A stretch of 64,000 nt of DNA from Pseudomonas sp. MIACH (GCF_001269925.1 NZ_LHVO01000027.1:90581-154580); one strand, 5' to 3'; shown: positions 49,451 through 60,864, numbered from the stretch's first letter. A program made the numbers and translations. The notes: generated by a model from the sequence alone, not told the origin.

Positions 49451-50500
49451 ATGGATATCAAGACTGCCCTGAGCCGTATCGTCGGCCATCTGGACCTGAG
49501 CACCGCTGAAATGAGCGATGTGATGCGCGAGATCATGACCGGTCAATGCACCGACGCGCAGATCGGCGCGTTCATGATGGCGATGCGCATGAAGAGCGAA
49601 AGCATCGACGAGATCGTCGGCGCCGTAACGGTGATGCGTGAGCTGGCGGACAAGGTCGAGCTCAAGACCCTCGACGGCGTGGTCGACGTGGTCGGCACCG
49701 GCGGTGATGGTGCGAATATCTTCAACGTCTCGACGGCCTCTTCCTTTGTGGTCGCGGCGGCAGGCTGCACCGTGGCCAAGCACGGTAACCGCGCGGTGTC
49801 CGGCAAGAGCGGCAGTGCCGACCTGCTGGAAGCGGCCGGCATCTACCTGAACCTCACTCCGGTTCAAGTGGCGCGCTGCATCGATAACGTCGGCATCGGT
49901 TTTATGTTTGCCCAATCCCACCATGGTGCGATGAAGCACGCTGCGGGTCCGCGTAAAGACCTGGGCCTGCGCACGCTGTTCAATATGCTCGGCCCGCTTA
50001 CGAATCCGGCCGGTGTGAAGCACCAGGTGGTGGGCGTGTTCAGCCAAGCGCTGTGCCGGCCATTGGCTGAAGTGCTGCAGCGCATGGGCAGCAAGCACGT
50101 GCTGGTGGTGCATTCCAAAGACGGCCTGGACGAGTTCAGCCTGGCTGCGCCAACGTTTGTGGCGGAGCTGAAGAATGACCAGATCACCGAATACTGGGTC
50201 GAGCCGGAAGACCTGGGCATGAAGAGCCAGAGCCTGCACGGTCTGGCGGTGGAAAGCCCGGCGGCGTCCCTGGAACTGATTCGCGATGCCCTGGGGCGTC
50301 GCAAGACTGAGAACGGTCAAAAAGCCGCGGAAATGATTGTTCTGAATGCTGGCGCGGCACTTTACGCTGCCGACCATGCCTATAGTCTTAAGGAAGGTGT
50401 CGAATTGGCCCACGATGCGCTGCACACCGGTCTGGCTCGTGAAAAGCTCGAAGAGCTGGGAGCATTCACCGCTGTATTCAAGATGGAGAATGAAGGATGA
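49451..50500 (+). CDS. trpD: Anthranilate phosphoribosyltransferase TrpD
   Basis: 349 residues. The PRPP-binding [17 protein letters not shown] and [18 protein letters not shown] are clear. It attaches phosphoribose to anthranilate. It begins 9 bases after trpG and overlaps trpC by 4 bases. Confidence 0.97.
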   Translation: MDIKTALSRIVGHLDLSTAEMSDVMREIMTGQCTDAQIGAFMMAMRMKSESIDEIVGAVTVMRELADKVELKTLDGVVDVVGTGGDGANIFNVSTASSFVVAAAGCTVAKHGNRAVSGKSGSADLLEAAGIYLNLTPVQVARCIDNVGIGFMFAQSHHGAMKHAAGPRKDLGLRTLFNMLGPLTNPAGVKHQVVGVFSQALCRPLAEVLQRMGSKHVLVVHSKDGLDEFSLAAPTFVAELKNDQITEYWVEPEDLGMKSQSLHGLAVESPAASLELIRDALGRRKTENGQKAAEMIVLNAGAALYAADHAYSLKEGVELAHDALHTGLAREKLEELGAFTAVFKMENEG

Positions 50501-51333
50501 GTGTTCCGACCGTTCTGGAAAAAATCCTCGCCCGCAAGGCCGAAGAAGTGGCCGAGCGCCGCGCCCGTGTGAGCCTGTCCGAGTTGGAAGCACAGGCGAA
50601 AATCGCCGATGCCCCACGCGGCTTTGCCAATGCCTTGATCGCCCAGGCCAAGCTCAAGCAGCCCGCCGTCATCGCCGAGGTCAAGAAGGCCTCGCCGAGC
50701 AAAGGTGTAATCCGCGAAAACTTTGTCCCGGCCGACATCGCCGCCAGCTACGAGAAGGGCGGGGCGACGTGCCTGTCGGTGCTGACCGATATCGACTACT
50801 TCCAAGGCTCCGACCTGTTCCTGCAGCAGGCCCGCGCCGCGTGCAAGTTGCCGGTGATCCGCAAGGATTTCATGGTTGACCCGTACCAGATCGTCGAAGC
50901 CCGTGCCTTGGGCGCCGACTGTGTATTGTTGATCGTCTCCGCATTGGATGACGTGAAGATGGCCGAGCTGGCGGCCGTGGCCAAGAGCGTCGGTCTGGAT
51001 GTGCTGGTGGAAGTGCACGACGGCGATGAGCTGGAGCGCGCGCTGAAAACCCTCGACACACCGCTGGTGGGGGTCAACAACCGCAATCTGCACACCTTTG
51101 AAGTCAGCTTGGAAAACACCCTCGACCTGCTGCCGCGTATTCCGCGTGACCGCCTGGTGATCACCGAGAGTGGCATCGTCAACCGTGCCGATGTGGAGCT
51201 GATGGAAATCAGTGGGGTGTACTCGTTCCTGGTGGGCGAGACCTTCATGCGTGCGGAAAACCCAGGGGCGGAGCTGCAGCGTCTGTTCTTCCCGGAGCGT
51301 GGCGTGGCGGTCAGTGGTTCGACTCTCGATTGA
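50497..51333 (+). CDS. trpC: Indole-3-glycerol phosphate synthase TrpC
   Basis: 278 residues, TIM barrel with [46 protein letters not shown] and VITESGI. It closes the indole ring in tryptophan synthesis. It is monofunctional, without the TrpF fusion seen in enterobacteria. It is followed by a REPIN. Confidence 0.97.
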   Translation: MSVPTVLEKILARKAEEVAERRARVSLSELEAQAKIADAPRGFANALIAQAKLKQPAVIAEVKKASPSKGVIRENFVPADIAASYEKGGATCLSVLTDIDYFQGSDLFLQQARAACKLPVIRKDFMVDPYQIVEARALGADCVLLIVSALDDVKMAELAAVAKSVGLDVLVEVHDGDELERALKTLDTPLVGVNNRNLHTFEVSLENTLDLLPRIPRDRLVITESGIVNRADVELMEISGVYSFLVGETFMRAENPGAELQRLFFPERGVAVSGSTLD

Positions 51334-51348
51334 TTTGAAATGCGATCG

Positions 51349-51443
51349 AAATGTGTGAGGGGGCTTGCCCCCGATGGCGGCGGTTCAGTTGGAGCATCCT
51401 TGACTGACACACCGGTATCGGGGCGAGCCCCCTCCCACATTTG
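51349..51443. repeat. REPIN: two REP copies in inverted orientation
   Basis: ATGTGTGAGGGGGCTTGCCC at the left and GGGGCGAGCCCCCTCCCACA at the right face each other across a spacer of about 45 bases. This doublet is the mobile REPIN unit of P. fluorescens strains, moved by RAYT transposases. It lies between trpC and the lipoate-ligase-like gene. Confidence 0.88.
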
Positions 51444-51475
51444 GGTTTGTGTTTATTCAGATAGGTAGGTGCCCA

Positions 51476-52171
51476 TTGATCCAGCCAGTGTCGATGCGTG
51501 TTGAAGCAGGCCTTGCCGCCGAGCAAGACCTGCTGGCCGCCGTATGCGCGGGTGAGTCGCAGTGTGGGCTGCTGTTCTGGCAGCCCAGCGATCAGGCGCT
51601 GGTGATGCCGCGTCGTCTGAGTCGCTTGCCCGCGTTTGAAGCGGCGAGCCGGGTCTCGGCGGATGCCGGTTGGCCGGTGCTCTTGCGCGAAACTGGCGGC
51701 GAACCGGTGCCGCAGTCCAGCGCCACCGTCAATATCGCCTTGGTTTACGCTCCCCCGCGCAGTGAAGGCGATCAGGGACGTATCGAAACCGGTTATCAGC
51801 GTCTATGCCAACCGATCTGCGATTTGCTCATCGAGCTGGGCGGGGATGCCTCCGTCGGCGAAATCGACGGAGCGTTCTGCGACGGTCGTTACAACGTTAA
51901 CCTCAACGGTCGCAAAATGGTCGGCACTGCCCAGCGCTGGCGACAGAGTGGTGGCCGCCCGGTGGGGTTGGTGCACGGTGCGTTGTTGCTGGATAACGAT
52001 CGCGAAGAACTGATCGCGGCGGTCAATCGCTTCAACGAAGCCTGCGGCCTGGAGCAGCGGGTGCGTGCCGACAGCCATATCGCCCTGCACGAAGCATTCC
52101 CCGCACCGGATGCAATCAGCCGGCTGGACACCCTGTACCGTCAAATGCTGGCCAGCTTCCTGCCGGGTTAA
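51476..52171 (+). CDS. Lipoate-protein ligase A-like protein
   Basis: 231 residues of the biotin/lipoyl ligase fold: [14 protein letters not shown], a middle [15 protein letters not shown], then [24 protein letters not shown], where the lysine matches the lipoyl-AMP-binding lysine of LplA-like enzymes. A TTG at 51476 with AGGTAGGT upstream is preferred; an earlier GTG at 51449 is possible. It could attach lipoate or octanoate to 2-oxoacid dehydrogenases or GcvH. Its stop overlaps the vfr stop on the other strand. Confidence 0.78.
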   Translation: MIQPVSMRVEAGLAAEQDLLAAVCAGESQCGLLFWQPSDQALVMPRRLSRLPAFEAASRVSADAGWPVLLRETGGEPVPQSSATVNIALVYAPPRSEGDQGRIETGYQRLCQPICDLLIELGGDASVGEIDGAFCDGRYNVNLNGRKMVGTAQRWRQSGGRPVGLVHGALLLDNDREELIAAVNRFNEACGLEQRVRADSHIALHEAFPAPDAISRLDTLYRQMLASFLPG

Positions 52172-52812
52172 CGGGTACCGAACACCACCATCGTCTTGCC
52201 TTTGACGTGCACCAGGTTGCGCTCTTCCAGGTCTTTGAGCACGCGGCCGACCATCTCCCGTGAACAGCCGACGATACGCCCGATCTCTTGGCGCGTGACT
52301 TTGATCTGCATGCCATCAGGGTGAGTCATGGCGTCGGGTTGCTTGCACAACTCCAGCAGGCAGCGCGCCACGCGCCCGGTGACGTCGAAGAACGCCAGGT
52401 CGCCGACCTTGCGCGTGGTGTCTCGCAGGCGCTGGGCGATCTGACCGCTGAGGGCATAGAGGATGTCGGGATCCTGTTGGGCCAACTCGCGAAACTTCGT
52501 GTAGCTGATTTCGGCCACTTCGCACTCGATCTTGGCCCGTACCCAGGCGCTACGCTCCTGTTCCTTGCCGGCTTGTTCAAACAGCCCTAACTCCCCGAAG
52601 AAATCTCCGGTATTAAGGTAGGCGATGATCATTTCGCGACCGTCTTCATCCTCGATCAGGATGGTGACCGAGCCTTTGATAATGAAGAACAGTGTTTCGG
52701 AGCGTTCGCCAGCACAGATGATGTTGTGCTTGGCCGGGTAGCGCCGGCGTTGGCAGTGCATCAGCAACTTGTCGAGATTTTTGATCTTGGGTATGGGCGT
52801 CAGAGCAACCAT
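52168..52812 (-). CDS. vfr: cAMP-responsive global regulator Vfr (CRP family)
   Basis: 214 residues, the length of P. aeruginosa Vfr. The cyclic-nucleotide-binding domain includes [20 protein letters not shown] and FFGELGLFE. The HTH reads [20 protein letters not shown]. It binds cAMP and activates genes for motility, quorum sensing and, in P. aeruginosa, virulence. The stop forms a shared TTAA with the convergent ligase-like gene. Confidence 0.96.
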   Translation of the reverse strand: MVALTPIPKIKNLDKLLMHCQRRRYPAKHNIICAGERSETLFFIIKGSVTILIEDEDGREMIIAYLNTGDFFGELGLFEQAGKEQERSAWVRAKIECEVAEISYTKFRELAQQDPDILYALSGQIAQRLRDTTRKVGDLAFFDVTGRVARCLLELCKQPDAMTHPDGMQIKVTRQEIGRIVGCSREMVGRVLKDLEERNLVHVKGKTMVVFGTR

Positions 52813-53057
52813 GGTTGTATCCCGAAAGTCGGCACGAGGTGGTTGGGATTGTTGTAGTCAGCGGTATCGGCATTGATACACGTTGTATGAGGGTGGCAAT
52901 ACGCCACTCATTTGGCGCCAGCTTAACAGACACATTCTGACTCGATTAGCGAATTTACCGAGCACCCCCCCGTTATTGATCGCTTTGATGGGAAACCCTG
53001 CCGCGTCCGGGCCCTGTGCTAAGCTGGCGACCCTTTTTTAGCAGTGGAGTCTGGGCG

Positions 53058-53480
53058 ATGAAGGCACGCATCCAATGGGCGGGCGAAGCCATGTTCCTCG
53101 GTGAGTCGGGCAGCGGCCATGTGGTGGTCATGGATGGCCCGCCGGAAGCCGGTGGCCGTAACCTGGGCGTACGCCCGATGGAAATGCTTCTGCTTGGTGT
53201 GGGCGGTTGCAGCAATTTCGACGTGGTCAGCATCCTGAAAAAATCCCGCCAGGCCGTAGAAAGCTGCGAAGCCTTCCTGGAAGCCGAGCGCGCCACTGAA
53301 GATCCCAAGGTGTTCACCAAGATCCACATGCATTTTGTGGTGAAGGGCCGGGCGTTGAAAGAAGCCCAGGTCAAGCGTGCCATCGAGTTGTCGGCGGAGA
53401 AGTACTGCTCGGCGTCGATCATGCTCGGCGCAGCCGGTGTGGCCATCACTCATGATTACGAGATCATCGAGTTGGGTTGA
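53058..53480 (+). CDS. OsmC/Ohr-like protein (YhfA type)
   Basis: 140 residues. The two redox cysteines of the OsmC fold are in LLGVGGCSNFDVVSIL and SAEKYCSASIML. Members detoxify organic hydroperoxides, but the YhfA subgroup has no confirmed substrate. The ATG at 53058 has TGGAG upstream. It is divergent from vfr, as in P. aeruginosa, and ends in a strong terminator. Confidence 0.88.
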   Translation: MKARIQWAGEAMFLGESGSGHVVVMDGPPEAGGRNLGVRPMEMLLLGVGGCSNFDVVSILKKSRQAVESCEAFLEAERATEDPKVFTKIHMHFVVKGRALKEAQVKRAIELSAEKYCSASIMLGAAGVAITHDYEIIELG

Positions 53481-53497
53481 TCGCCAATAGGCAAAAG

Positions 53498-53526
53498 AAA
53501 AGGGCGCTTCGAGAGCGCCCTTTTTT
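53498..53526. terminator. Bidirectional terminator between the OsmC-like gene and coq7
   Basis: GGGCGCT-TCGAG-AGCGCCC (53502-53520) is followed by six T rightward and preceded by AAAAGAAAA, giving a T-run leftward. Confidence 0.92.
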
Positions 53527-53542
53527 GCAGGTGCGGGTTGGG

Positions 53543-54190
53543 TCAGATGCGGTAGGTACTTTTGGTCATGACCTTGGCCAGCAGGCTCATGCCGAATCTC
53601 ACTGGCGCCGGGAAGCGGAAACCGCCTGCATCCAATGCACTTTCTGCGTGGTGCGCTTCATCGATGCGCATCTGCTCAAGAATTGCCCGGGACTTTTCGT
53701 CGTCGGCTGGCAGTTGTTCCAGGTGTTCATCCAGATGCTTGCACACTTGATGTTCAGTCGCGGCGACAAAGCCGAGGCTGACCTTGTCGCTGATCAGGCC
53801 GGCAGCAGCGCCGATGCCAAACGACAAGCCGTAAAACAGTGGGTTGAGCACGCTGGGGTGGCTGCCCAACTGACGAATACGTTGCTCACACCAAGCCAGG
53901 TGATCGATTTCTTCTTCGGCGGCGTGCTCCATGGCTGCACGTACCTGCGGCAGCTTGGCGGTCAGGGCCTGGCCTTGGTACAGCGCCTGGGCACAGACTT
54001 CGCCGGTATGGTTGATGCGCATCAGGCCAGCCACATGACGGGTGTCGGTCTCGCTCATCTGCGCATCAGGCTGCAGGATGGCGGGCGACGGACGGTAGGG
54101 TTGGCCGCTGAAGGGCAGCAACGTGCGCATGGCCATGTCGGCTTGCAGCAACAGACGGTCTATCGGCGAGTAGTGACGTTGGGTAGTCAT
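53543..54190 (-). CDS. coq7: 3-demethoxyubiquinol hydroxylase Coq7
   Basis: 215 residues with the diiron ligands in four helices: [46 protein letters not shown] and [12 protein letters not shown]. It hydroxylates the ubiquinone precursor ring, replacing UbiF in pseudomonads. GGAGG precedes the ATG. In P. aeruginosa, as I recall, speD lies between the OsmC gene and coq7; here it is absent. Confidence 0.96.
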   Translation of the reverse strand: MTTQRHYSPIDRLLLQADMAMRTLLPFSGQPYRPSPAILQPDAQMSETDTRHVAGLMRINHTGEVCAQALYQGQALTAKLPQVRAAMEHAAEEEIDHLAWCEQRIRQLGSHPSVLNPLFYGLSFGIGAAAGLISDKVSLGFVAATEHQVCKHLDEHLEQLPADDEKSRAILEQMRIDEAHHAESALDAGGFRFPAPVRFGMSLLAKVMTKSTYRI

Positions 54191-54307
54191 GCTGACCTCC
54201 GGGAAGAATCTCGGCGGCCAGTTTACCGCAAGAGAGAGGAACGCGTTTGCCCTGAGTCAAGGGCATGGGGTCGCAGCCTTGGACCGCGCCCCTTGCAGCG
54301 GGCTATT

Positions 54308-54646
54308 TCAGCCCGGCGGCCAGTTCATCTGGCGCTGACCCAGTACATGCATATGGATGTGGTAAACCGTCTGCCCACCGTCTTCGTTGCAGTTCATCAC
54401 TACACGGAAACCTTTCTCGCAGCCTTGCTCCACCGCCAAGCGCTGGGCGGTGAACAGAATATGGCCGGCCAGGGCCTTATCCTCTTCGGTCAAGTCATTC
54501 AATGTACGGATAGGTTTCTTCGGGATAACCAGAAAATGTACCGGCGCCTGTGGGGCAATATCGTGAAAGGCGAGGACTTGATCATCTTCGTAGATAATCT
54601 TCGCGGGTATTTCTCTGTTGATGATCTTGGTGAACAGAGTATCCAC
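54308..54646 (-). CDS. HIT family (HinT-like) nucleotide hydrolase
   Basis: 112 residues. The histidine triad is HIHMHVLGQRQM and the fold starts TLFTKIINREIPAKIIYEDD. Members hydrolyse adenosine phosphoramidates. The GTG at 54646 is preferred because GGAGAAA lies seven bases upstream and the length then matches the family; a longer frame begins 9 codons earlier. Confidence 0.9.
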   Translation of the reverse strand: MDTLFTKIINREIPAKIIYEDDQVLAFHDIAPQAPVHFLVIPKKPIRTLNDLTEEDKALAGHILFTAQRLAVEQGCEKGFRVVMNCNEDGGQTVYHIHMHVLGQRQMNWPPG

Positions 54647-54692
54647 AGCTGTTTCTCCATTATGAAAGTGCAAGGTGAGTGTACTCAGGCGA

Positions 54693-55481
54693 TCAGCGTG
54701 GGCAATAGGCCTTGTTGATGGCGCCGGCGATCTTGCGGGTCAGCCATCGCGGGCTGAAACGCGGGCTGAAGGCCAGCCAGCGATTACGTCGCCCGGGAAT
54801 GATGATGGCTTTGTTCTTTTCCAGTGCGCGCACGGTATAGAGCGCCACTTCTTCCGGGCTCATCAATTGCTCGCTGCGGTCGAGTTTGGCGGTGTCCATC
54901 TGCGCTGTACCGAAGAAGGCGGTGCGCGTAGGGCCTGGGCAAAGCACCGAGACCTTGATGCCACAGGTCTTGAGTTCTTCGCGCAAGCCTTCGGAGAAAT
55001 GCAGCACATAGGCCTTGCTGGCGTAGTAGCTACTCATCCAGGGTCCGGGTTGGAACGCTGCGACCGAGGCGACGTTGAGAATCTGTCCGCCGCCTTGCAG
55101 TGCCATGGTATTGCCCAGGGCGTGGCACATGCGGGTGAGGGCAAGGATGTTGACTTCGATGAGGTCTTGCTCGGTCATCCAGTCCTGAGCCAGGAATGGC
55201 CCACTGGTGCCAATGCCTGCGCAGTTCACCAGCAAATCGATCTGCCGCTCGCCTTCTTCCAGCTCCAGCAGGAACCCGGACAAGCGCAATGGCTCACCCA
55301 GGTCGCATGCCCGAAACAGCACCTCGACGCCGAAGCGTTGGGTCAATTCGATTGCAATGCTTTCCAACTGATCACGCTGGCGGGCCACCAGAATCAAGCT
55401 GCGGCCGCGACGAGCCAGGGCTTCGGCCAAAGCCAGGCCGATGCCGCTGGAGGCACCGGTGATCAGAGCGTAACGGGTCAT
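54693..55481 (-). CDS. Short-chain dehydrogenase/reductase
   Basis: 262 residues. It has the cofactor motif TGASSGIG, NCAGIG, the catalytic Ser in NVASVAA and YYASK carrying Tyr and Lys. The C-terminal tail (RWLAFSPRFSPRWLTRKIAG) may be membrane-associated. The substrate is unknown. The ATG at 55481 has GGAGAAAGG upstream. It lies 47 bases upstream of the HIT gene on the same strand. Confidence 0.9.
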   Translation of the reverse strand: MTRYALITGASSGIGLALAEALARRGRSLILVARQRDQLESIAIELTQRFGVEVLFRACDLGEPLRLSGFLLELEEGERQIDLLVNCAGIGTSGPFLAQDWMTEQDLIEVNILALTRMCHALGNTMALQGGGQILNVASVAAFQPGPWMSSYYASKAYVLHFSEGLREELKTCGIKVSVLCPGPTRTAFFGTAQMDTAKLDRSEQLMSPEEVALYTVRALEKNKAIIIPGRRNRWLAFSPRFSPRWLTRKIAGAINKAYCPR

Positions 55482-55543
55482 GCCTTTCTCCATCGCAACG
55501 CGCTGCGCCTGGGATGGAGGCATCACAGGCGCGGGGCGTTTCT

Positions 55544-56506
55544 TTACTGTTCTGGAGAGTCTACAGGTTCGGCCGCGTCGTCAGCACTTTGCGCGTCTTC
55601 TTCCTCGACGATCACGCTTTGGTCGGCGTCGTCATCGGAGGTGATGGAGCTGCTTTCGTAGCTGCTATCCACGTTGGCTTCGAGTTGGTCTAAGTAGCCG
55701 TTCATGCCCAGCGTTACCACGATGATGAGCATCAGCGGAATGAATGCCAGCCACAGCGAGGCCAGGACTTTCACCGCAGTGGAGTTGCGCGGTGGCGGTG
55801 CGCCGTACTGGTTGGCGCCCGCATTACCCGGCAACACCAGCAGCAGAAGCGGGAAAATGCTGTTCACCAGCGGTACCAGGTTCAGCAAGTAAAGCCATCC
55901 GGACCAGCCCAGGTCGTGCAGGCGTTGAACGCCGATCTGAACACTGACCCAGACCAGCGCAACAAACAACGCGAGACCGAGCAGCACGCCGAGGAGGGTG
56001 CCTGCTGTCGGCGAGGCGGTGGCCACGGCAAAGCTGACGGTACTGATGATGCCACCCGCTACCAACAGCGTGAGGGTCAGCACCAACGTCCAGGCGAGAT
56101 AACGCAGGCGGCCGATCCGTCCGTGGATAGTGAAGACCTTGAGGGTGGAGTACTCCGGCAGGTTCTCACCTACGGCGGCGCGTGGCGGTGCGTAGGGTGA
56201 AGCGGCTGGACGAGAGAAGTCAGTGGCGGCGGAACCTGTCTCGTGGGTTTCGGCGAGGCTGAAGGCCACGGGTTGTTCTGCTTCGATACGCGCATCGACC
56301 CCGGCGTTTTTCAGCGCAGTGAGGTAGGTTTCGGCGTCGGGGCGGGACAGGTCACGCTTCAGCGCAACGGGGCGGCCTGTGAAGAGTTTCTCGATGTCCT
56401 CGACTGTGCTCTTGAACAGTTCAGCCAGGTTCAGCTTGGCCGTGGTGCTTTCGACACCCGGGAGCAAGGCTCCATCAAACACAATCTTGAAACGGTTGTC
56501 GCTCAT
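55544..56506 (-). CDS. DUF805 membrane protein
   Basis: 320 residues. A soluble N-terminal part of about 120 residues precedes a DUF805 module with four membrane helices and the family segments GRIGRLRYLAWTL and RLHDLGWSGWLYLLNLVPLV. The C-terminal tail after the last helix is very acidic (SSITSDDDADQSVIVEEEDA). AAGGA precedes the ATG. The function is unknown. Confidence 0.85.
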   Translation of the reverse strand: MSDNRFKIVFDGALLPGVESTTAKLNLAELFKSTVEDIEKLFTGRPVALKRDLSRPDAETYLTALKNAGVDARIEAEQPVAFSLAETHETGSAATDFSRPAASPYAPPRAAVGENLPEYSTLKVFTIHGRIGRLRYLAWTLVLTLTLLVAGGIISTVSFAVATASPTAGTLLGVLLGLALFVALVWVSVQIGVQRLHDLGWSGWLYLLNLVPLVNSIFPLLLLVLPGNAGANQYGAPPPRNSTAVKVLASLWLAFIPLMLIIVVTLGMNGYLDQLEANVDSSYESSSITSDDDADQSVIVEEEDAQSADDAAEPVDSPEQ

Positions 56507-56575
56507 GCGGGCATCCTTGTCACGGAATCAGTGGGGTAGTGCAGGCCTGCTCAATCGGCAGGCCGTGCGGTTGGG

Positions 56576-57538
56576 TCAGCGTGGCCAGCGTAACTGCGCC
56601 GCCTGCTCGAGCGCCTTGCGGTATTCGGCATCCAGACGGGCAACGAGTTCATCGACGCTGGGTAAATCATTGATCTCACCGACGCCTTGGCCAGCGGACC
56701 ATACGGTCTTCCAGGCCTTGGCTTCGTCGCTCAACGGTTTGAGCTTGGAGCCGAAGTTTACTTCGCCTTTGCCTTGCAGGGCAGCGAGGTCGAAACCGGC
56801 GTTTTCCAGGCTCTGGCGCATAAAGCTTGCAGGCACACCGGAGACAGCAGGAGTGTGCACGATGTCAGCGGCGCGCGATGTGAGCAGCATCTCTTTATAC
56901 GCATCTGGCGCGTGGCTTTCAGTGGTCCCGATAAAACGTGTGCCGAAATAGGCCAGGTCTGCCCCCAGCAACTGGGCGGCGAGGATCTCATGGCCGTGGT
57001 TAAGGCAGCCGGCCAGCAGCAGGGTTTTATCGAAGAATTGGCGGATTTCCGCGATCAGCGAGAATGGGCTCCAGGTGCCGGCATGGCCGCCGGCGCCTGC
57101 GGCGACGGCGATCAGGCCATCCACGCCGGCTTCAGCGGCTTTTTCAGCATGGCGCCGGGTAGTGACGTCGTGAAACACCAGGCCGCCGTAGCTGTGCACA
57201 GCATCCACCAACTCCTTCACCGCGCCCAGGCTGGTGATGACGATGGGTACCTTGTGTTCAACACAGATCGCCAGGTCCGCCTCCAGGCGAGGGTTGCTGT
57301 TGTGCACGATCAGGTTGACGGCGTAGGGGGCTGGATTGTCCAACTGCGCCAGACCCGCTTCGATTTCCTGCAGCCAGGCCTTGAAACCACTGCTCTCGCG
57401 TTGGTTGAGCGCCGGGAAACTGCCGACCACGCCATTGCGGCAGCAGGCCAGTACCAGTTGCGGATTGGAAATCAGGAACATCGGCGCAGCCACCACGGGC
57501 AGGCGCAGACGTTGTTCAAGCAGAGCGGGCAGCGACAT
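56576..57538 (-). CDS. Nitronate monooxygenase family (FMN) protein
   Basis: 320 residues, TIM barrel: RLPVVAAPMFLISNPQLVLAC, GLIAVAAGAGGHAGTWSPF with the phosphate-binding loop, and LAYFGTRFIGTTES. It oxidises nitroalkanes such as propionate-3-nitronate using FMN. It matches the PA0660-type gene at this locus. Confidence 0.88.
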   Translation of the reverse strand: MSLPALLEQRLRLPVVAAPMFLISNPQLVLACCRNGVVGSFPALNQRESSGFKAWLQEIEAGLAQLDNPAPYAVNLIVHNSNPRLEADLAICVEHKVPIVITSLGAVKELVDAVHSYGGLVFHDVTTRRHAEKAAEAGVDGLIAVAAGAGGHAGTWSPFSLIAEIRQFFDKTLLLAGCLNHGHEILAAQLLGADLAYFGTRFIGTTESHAPDAYKEMLLTSRAADIVHTPAVSGVPASFMRQSLENAGFDLAALQGKGEVNFGSKLKPLSDEAKAWKTVWSAGQGVGEINDLPSVDELVARLDAEYRKALEQAAQLRWPR

Positions 57539-57563
57539 TTGGAGGTACCCCGAATAATTGAAG

Positions 57564-57992
57564 TTAGAACGGTTTGACCACGACCAAAATTACGATTGCC
57601 AGCAATATCAGAACCGGGACCTCATTGAACCAGCGATAAAAGACATGGCTGCGGGTGTTTTCGCCACGGGCGAAACGTTTTACCTGCGCGCCGCACATGT
57701 GGTGGTAACCAATCAGGAACACTACCAGGGTCAACTTTGCGTGGATCCAGGCGCCGGATTTAAAAATGCCGGGGTTAAGGGCTATCAGCCAGATACCAAA
57801 CACCAGGCTGGCCAGCATCGCCGGACCCATGATGCCGCGGTACAACTTGCGCTCCATGACGCTGAAGCGTTCCTTGCTGACGGTGTCTTCGCTCTGTGCG
57901 TGGTAGACGAACAGGCGTGGCAGGTAGAACAGCCCGGCAAACCAGCAGACGATGCTGACGATATGGAAGGCTTTGACCCATAGATAAAGCAT
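57564..57992 (-). CDS. hemJ: HemJ-type protoporphyrinogen oxidase
   Basis: 142 residues with four membrane helices: [20 protein letters not shown] containing the conserved histidine, then [26 protein letters not shown] and [19 protein letters not shown]. HemJ oxidises protoporphyrinogen IX in heme synthesis. It is upstream of, and on the same strand as, the nitronate monooxygenase gene. Confidence 0.92.
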   Translation of the reverse strand: MLYLWVKAFHIVSIVCWFAGLFYLPRLFVYHAQSEDTVSKERFSVMERKLYRGIMGPAMLASLVFGIWLIALNPGIFKSGAWIHAKLTLVVFLIGYHHMCGAQVKRFARGENTRSHVFYRWFNEVPVLILLAIVILVVVKPF

Positions 57993-58126
57993 TTTTAGTT
58001 ATTCCCAGGTTCACGGTAGCGAAGATAGTAGTGGCTCATGCGCCCGTACGTCACGTTGACGGTTGTCGCAGGACGATGCGGCCCCTATTATCGACGGCTT
58101 TCCAGTGGTTCGTTGAGGGCAGGTTT

Positions 58127-59161
58127 ATGGTCAAGGTCGGTATCGTCGGCGGCACAGGTTACACCGGTGTCGAATTGCTGCGTCTGTTGGCTCAGCATCC
58201 GCAAGCTGAGGTGGTGGTCATTACCTCTCGATCCGAGGCCGGCCTGGCCGTGGCCGATATGTACCCGAACCTGCGAGGCCACTACGACGGCCTGGCGTTC
58301 AGCGTTCCGGACATCAACACTCTTGGCGCCTGCGATGTCGTGTTCTTTGCCACTCCTCATGGCGTTGCCCATGCGTTGGCTGGCGAACTGCTTGCCGCTG
58401 GCACCAAGGTCATCGACCTGTCAGCGGACTTCCGCCTGCAAGACGCCGACGTATGGGCCAAGTGGTACGGCCAGCCGCACGGTGCTCCGGAACTGTTGGA
58501 AGAGGCGGTGTACGGCCTGCCGGAAGTCAATCGTGAACAGATCAAGCAGGCGCGTCTGATCGCTGTGCCGGGTTGCTATCCGACGGCCACGCAACTGGGA
58601 TTCCTGCCGTTGCTGGAAGCTGGGTTGGCGGATGCTTCGCGCCTGATCGCAGACTGCAAGTCGGGCGTCAGCGGCGCCGGCCGTGGTGCAGCGGTCGGTT
58701 CGCTGTACTCCGAGACGTCGGAAAGCATGAAGGCCTACGCAGTAAAAGGGCATCGCCATTTGCCGGAAATCCGCCAGGGGCTGCGTCGCGCCGCCGGCAA
58801 GGACGTTGGCCTGACCTTCGTGCCACACCTGACGCCGATGATTCGTGGCATTCATTCCACGTTGTATGCCACCGTGGTCGATCGTTCGGTAGACCTGCAG
58901 GCTTTGTTTGAAAAGCGTTATGCCAACGAGCCGTTCGTCGATGTTATGCCTGCCGGCAGCCATCCGGAAACCCGCAGCGTGCGAGGCGCTAACGTGTGCC
59001 GTATTGCGGTGCATCGTCCGCAGGATGGTGACCTGGTGGTGGTGCTGTCGGTGATCGATAACCTGGTCAAGGGCGCGTCGGGCCAGGCGGTGCAGAACAT
59101 GAACATCCTGTTTGGCCTGGATGAAAAGCTGGGCCTGTCCCACGCCGGCATGCTGCCTTAA
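58127..59161 (+). CDS. argC: N-acetyl-gamma-glutamyl-phosphate reductase ArgC
   Basis: 344 residues. The NADP-binding [18 protein letters not shown], active-site cysteine in [13 protein letters not shown], and [11 protein letters not shown] are present, as is the [15 protein letters not shown] segment. It reduces N-acetylglutamyl phosphate in arginine synthesis. The ATG at 58127 has GAGGGCAGG upstream. It is divergent from hemJ. Confidence 0.97.
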   Translation: MVKVGIVGGTGYTGVELLRLLAQHPQAEVVVITSRSEAGLAVADMYPNLRGHYDGLAFSVPDINTLGACDVVFFATPHGVAHALAGELLAAGTKVIDLSADFRLQDADVWAKWYGQPHGAPELLEEAVYGLPEVNREQIKQARLIAVPGCYPTATQLGFLPLLEAGLADASRLIADCKSGVSGAGRGAAVGSLYSETSESMKAYAVKGHRHLPEIRQGLRRAAGKDVGLTFVPHLTPMIRGIHSTLYATVVDRSVDLQALFEKRYANEPFVDVMPAGSHPETRSVRGANVCRIAVHRPQDGDLVVVLSVIDNLVKGASGQAVQNMNILFGLDEKLGLSHAGMLP

Positions 59162-59180
59162 GACGATTTCCTGAATGTAC

Positions 59181-59211
59181 AAAAGGCCCGTTGATCGGGC
59201 CTTTTGTGTTT
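59181..59211 (+). terminator. argC terminator
   Basis: AAAAGGCCCG-TTGAT-CGGGCCTTTT followed by GTGTTTCT, 20 bases after the argC stop. Confidence 0.93.
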
Positions 59212-59246
59212 CTAATGGCGGCGATGCAGATTGATATACCGTAACA

Positions 59247-59280
59247 ATAGTTGACCGCTTTTCTAGGAGAAGCGGATAAT
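59247..59280 (+). promoter_or_regulatory. erpA promoter with IscR-like half-site
   Basis: TTGACC (59251-59256) and GATAAT (59275-59280) with an 18-base spacer form a sigma-70 promoter 47 bases before the erpA ATG. The -35 lies inside ATAGTTGACC, which equals the left half of the type 1 IscR site known from E. coli iron-sulfur promoters. The right half is poorly conserved. The spacer holds CCGCTT-N9-AAGCGG. Confidence 0.5.
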
Positions 59281-59326
59281 GCCCGCCATTACGCATATGG
59301 CGGCGTTACGCCGGGAGATTATCAGC

Positions 59327-59677
59327 ATGAGCGTTGAATCCTTCACCCCCACGGCTTTGCAATTCACCCACGGTGCTGCGCACAAGGTGAAGAGCCTGGT
59401 CGATGAAGAGGGTAATGATCGCTTGAAGCTGCGCGTATTCGTTACGGGCGGCGGTTGTTCAGGGTTTCAGTACGGTTTCACCTTCGATGAAGATGTGGCC
59501 GACGATGACACCATTGTTGAACGCGAGGGTGTGAGCCTGGTTGTGGACCCGATGAGTTTTCAATACTTGGCAGGCGCCGAGGTGGATTATCAGGAAGGTC
59601 TTGAGGGTTCGCGTTTTGTGATCAAGAACCCTAACGCCACCACCACGTGTGGTTGTGGGTCTTCGTTTTCGATCTGA
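59327..59677 (+). CDS. erpA: A-type iron-sulfur carrier ErpA
   Basis: 116 residues. The three conserved cysteines are in [13 protein letters not shown] and TTCGCGSSF. It carries Fe-S clusters to apo-proteins and is essential for isoprenoid synthesis and respiration in many bacteria. The ATG at 59327 has GGGAG upstream; similarity begins at [13 protein letters not shown], so an upstream in-frame ATG at 59279 is rejected. Confidence 0.96.
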
Positions 59678-59702
59678 TCGATAGCCTGATCCAAAACGAA
59701 TA

Positions 59703-59742
59703 AAAAACGCCGCTTGGCTTTGATCGGCCAAGCGGCGTTTTT
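59703..59742. terminator. Bidirectional terminator between erpA and anmK
   Basis: AAAAACGCCGCTTGGC pairs perfectly with GCCAAGCGGCGTTTTT, giving T-runs in both directions between two convergent genes. Confidence 0.95.
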
Positions 59743-59769
59743 GTGTCTGAGGATCCTGGTGGAAGGCAG

Positions 59770-60864
<1,095 letters not shown>

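Noticed and set aside
58056..58091. TTGACG and TATTAT as an argC promoter
   Set aside because: The spacer would be 24 bases, too long for a sigma-70 promoter; the TATTAT alone may still be a -10.
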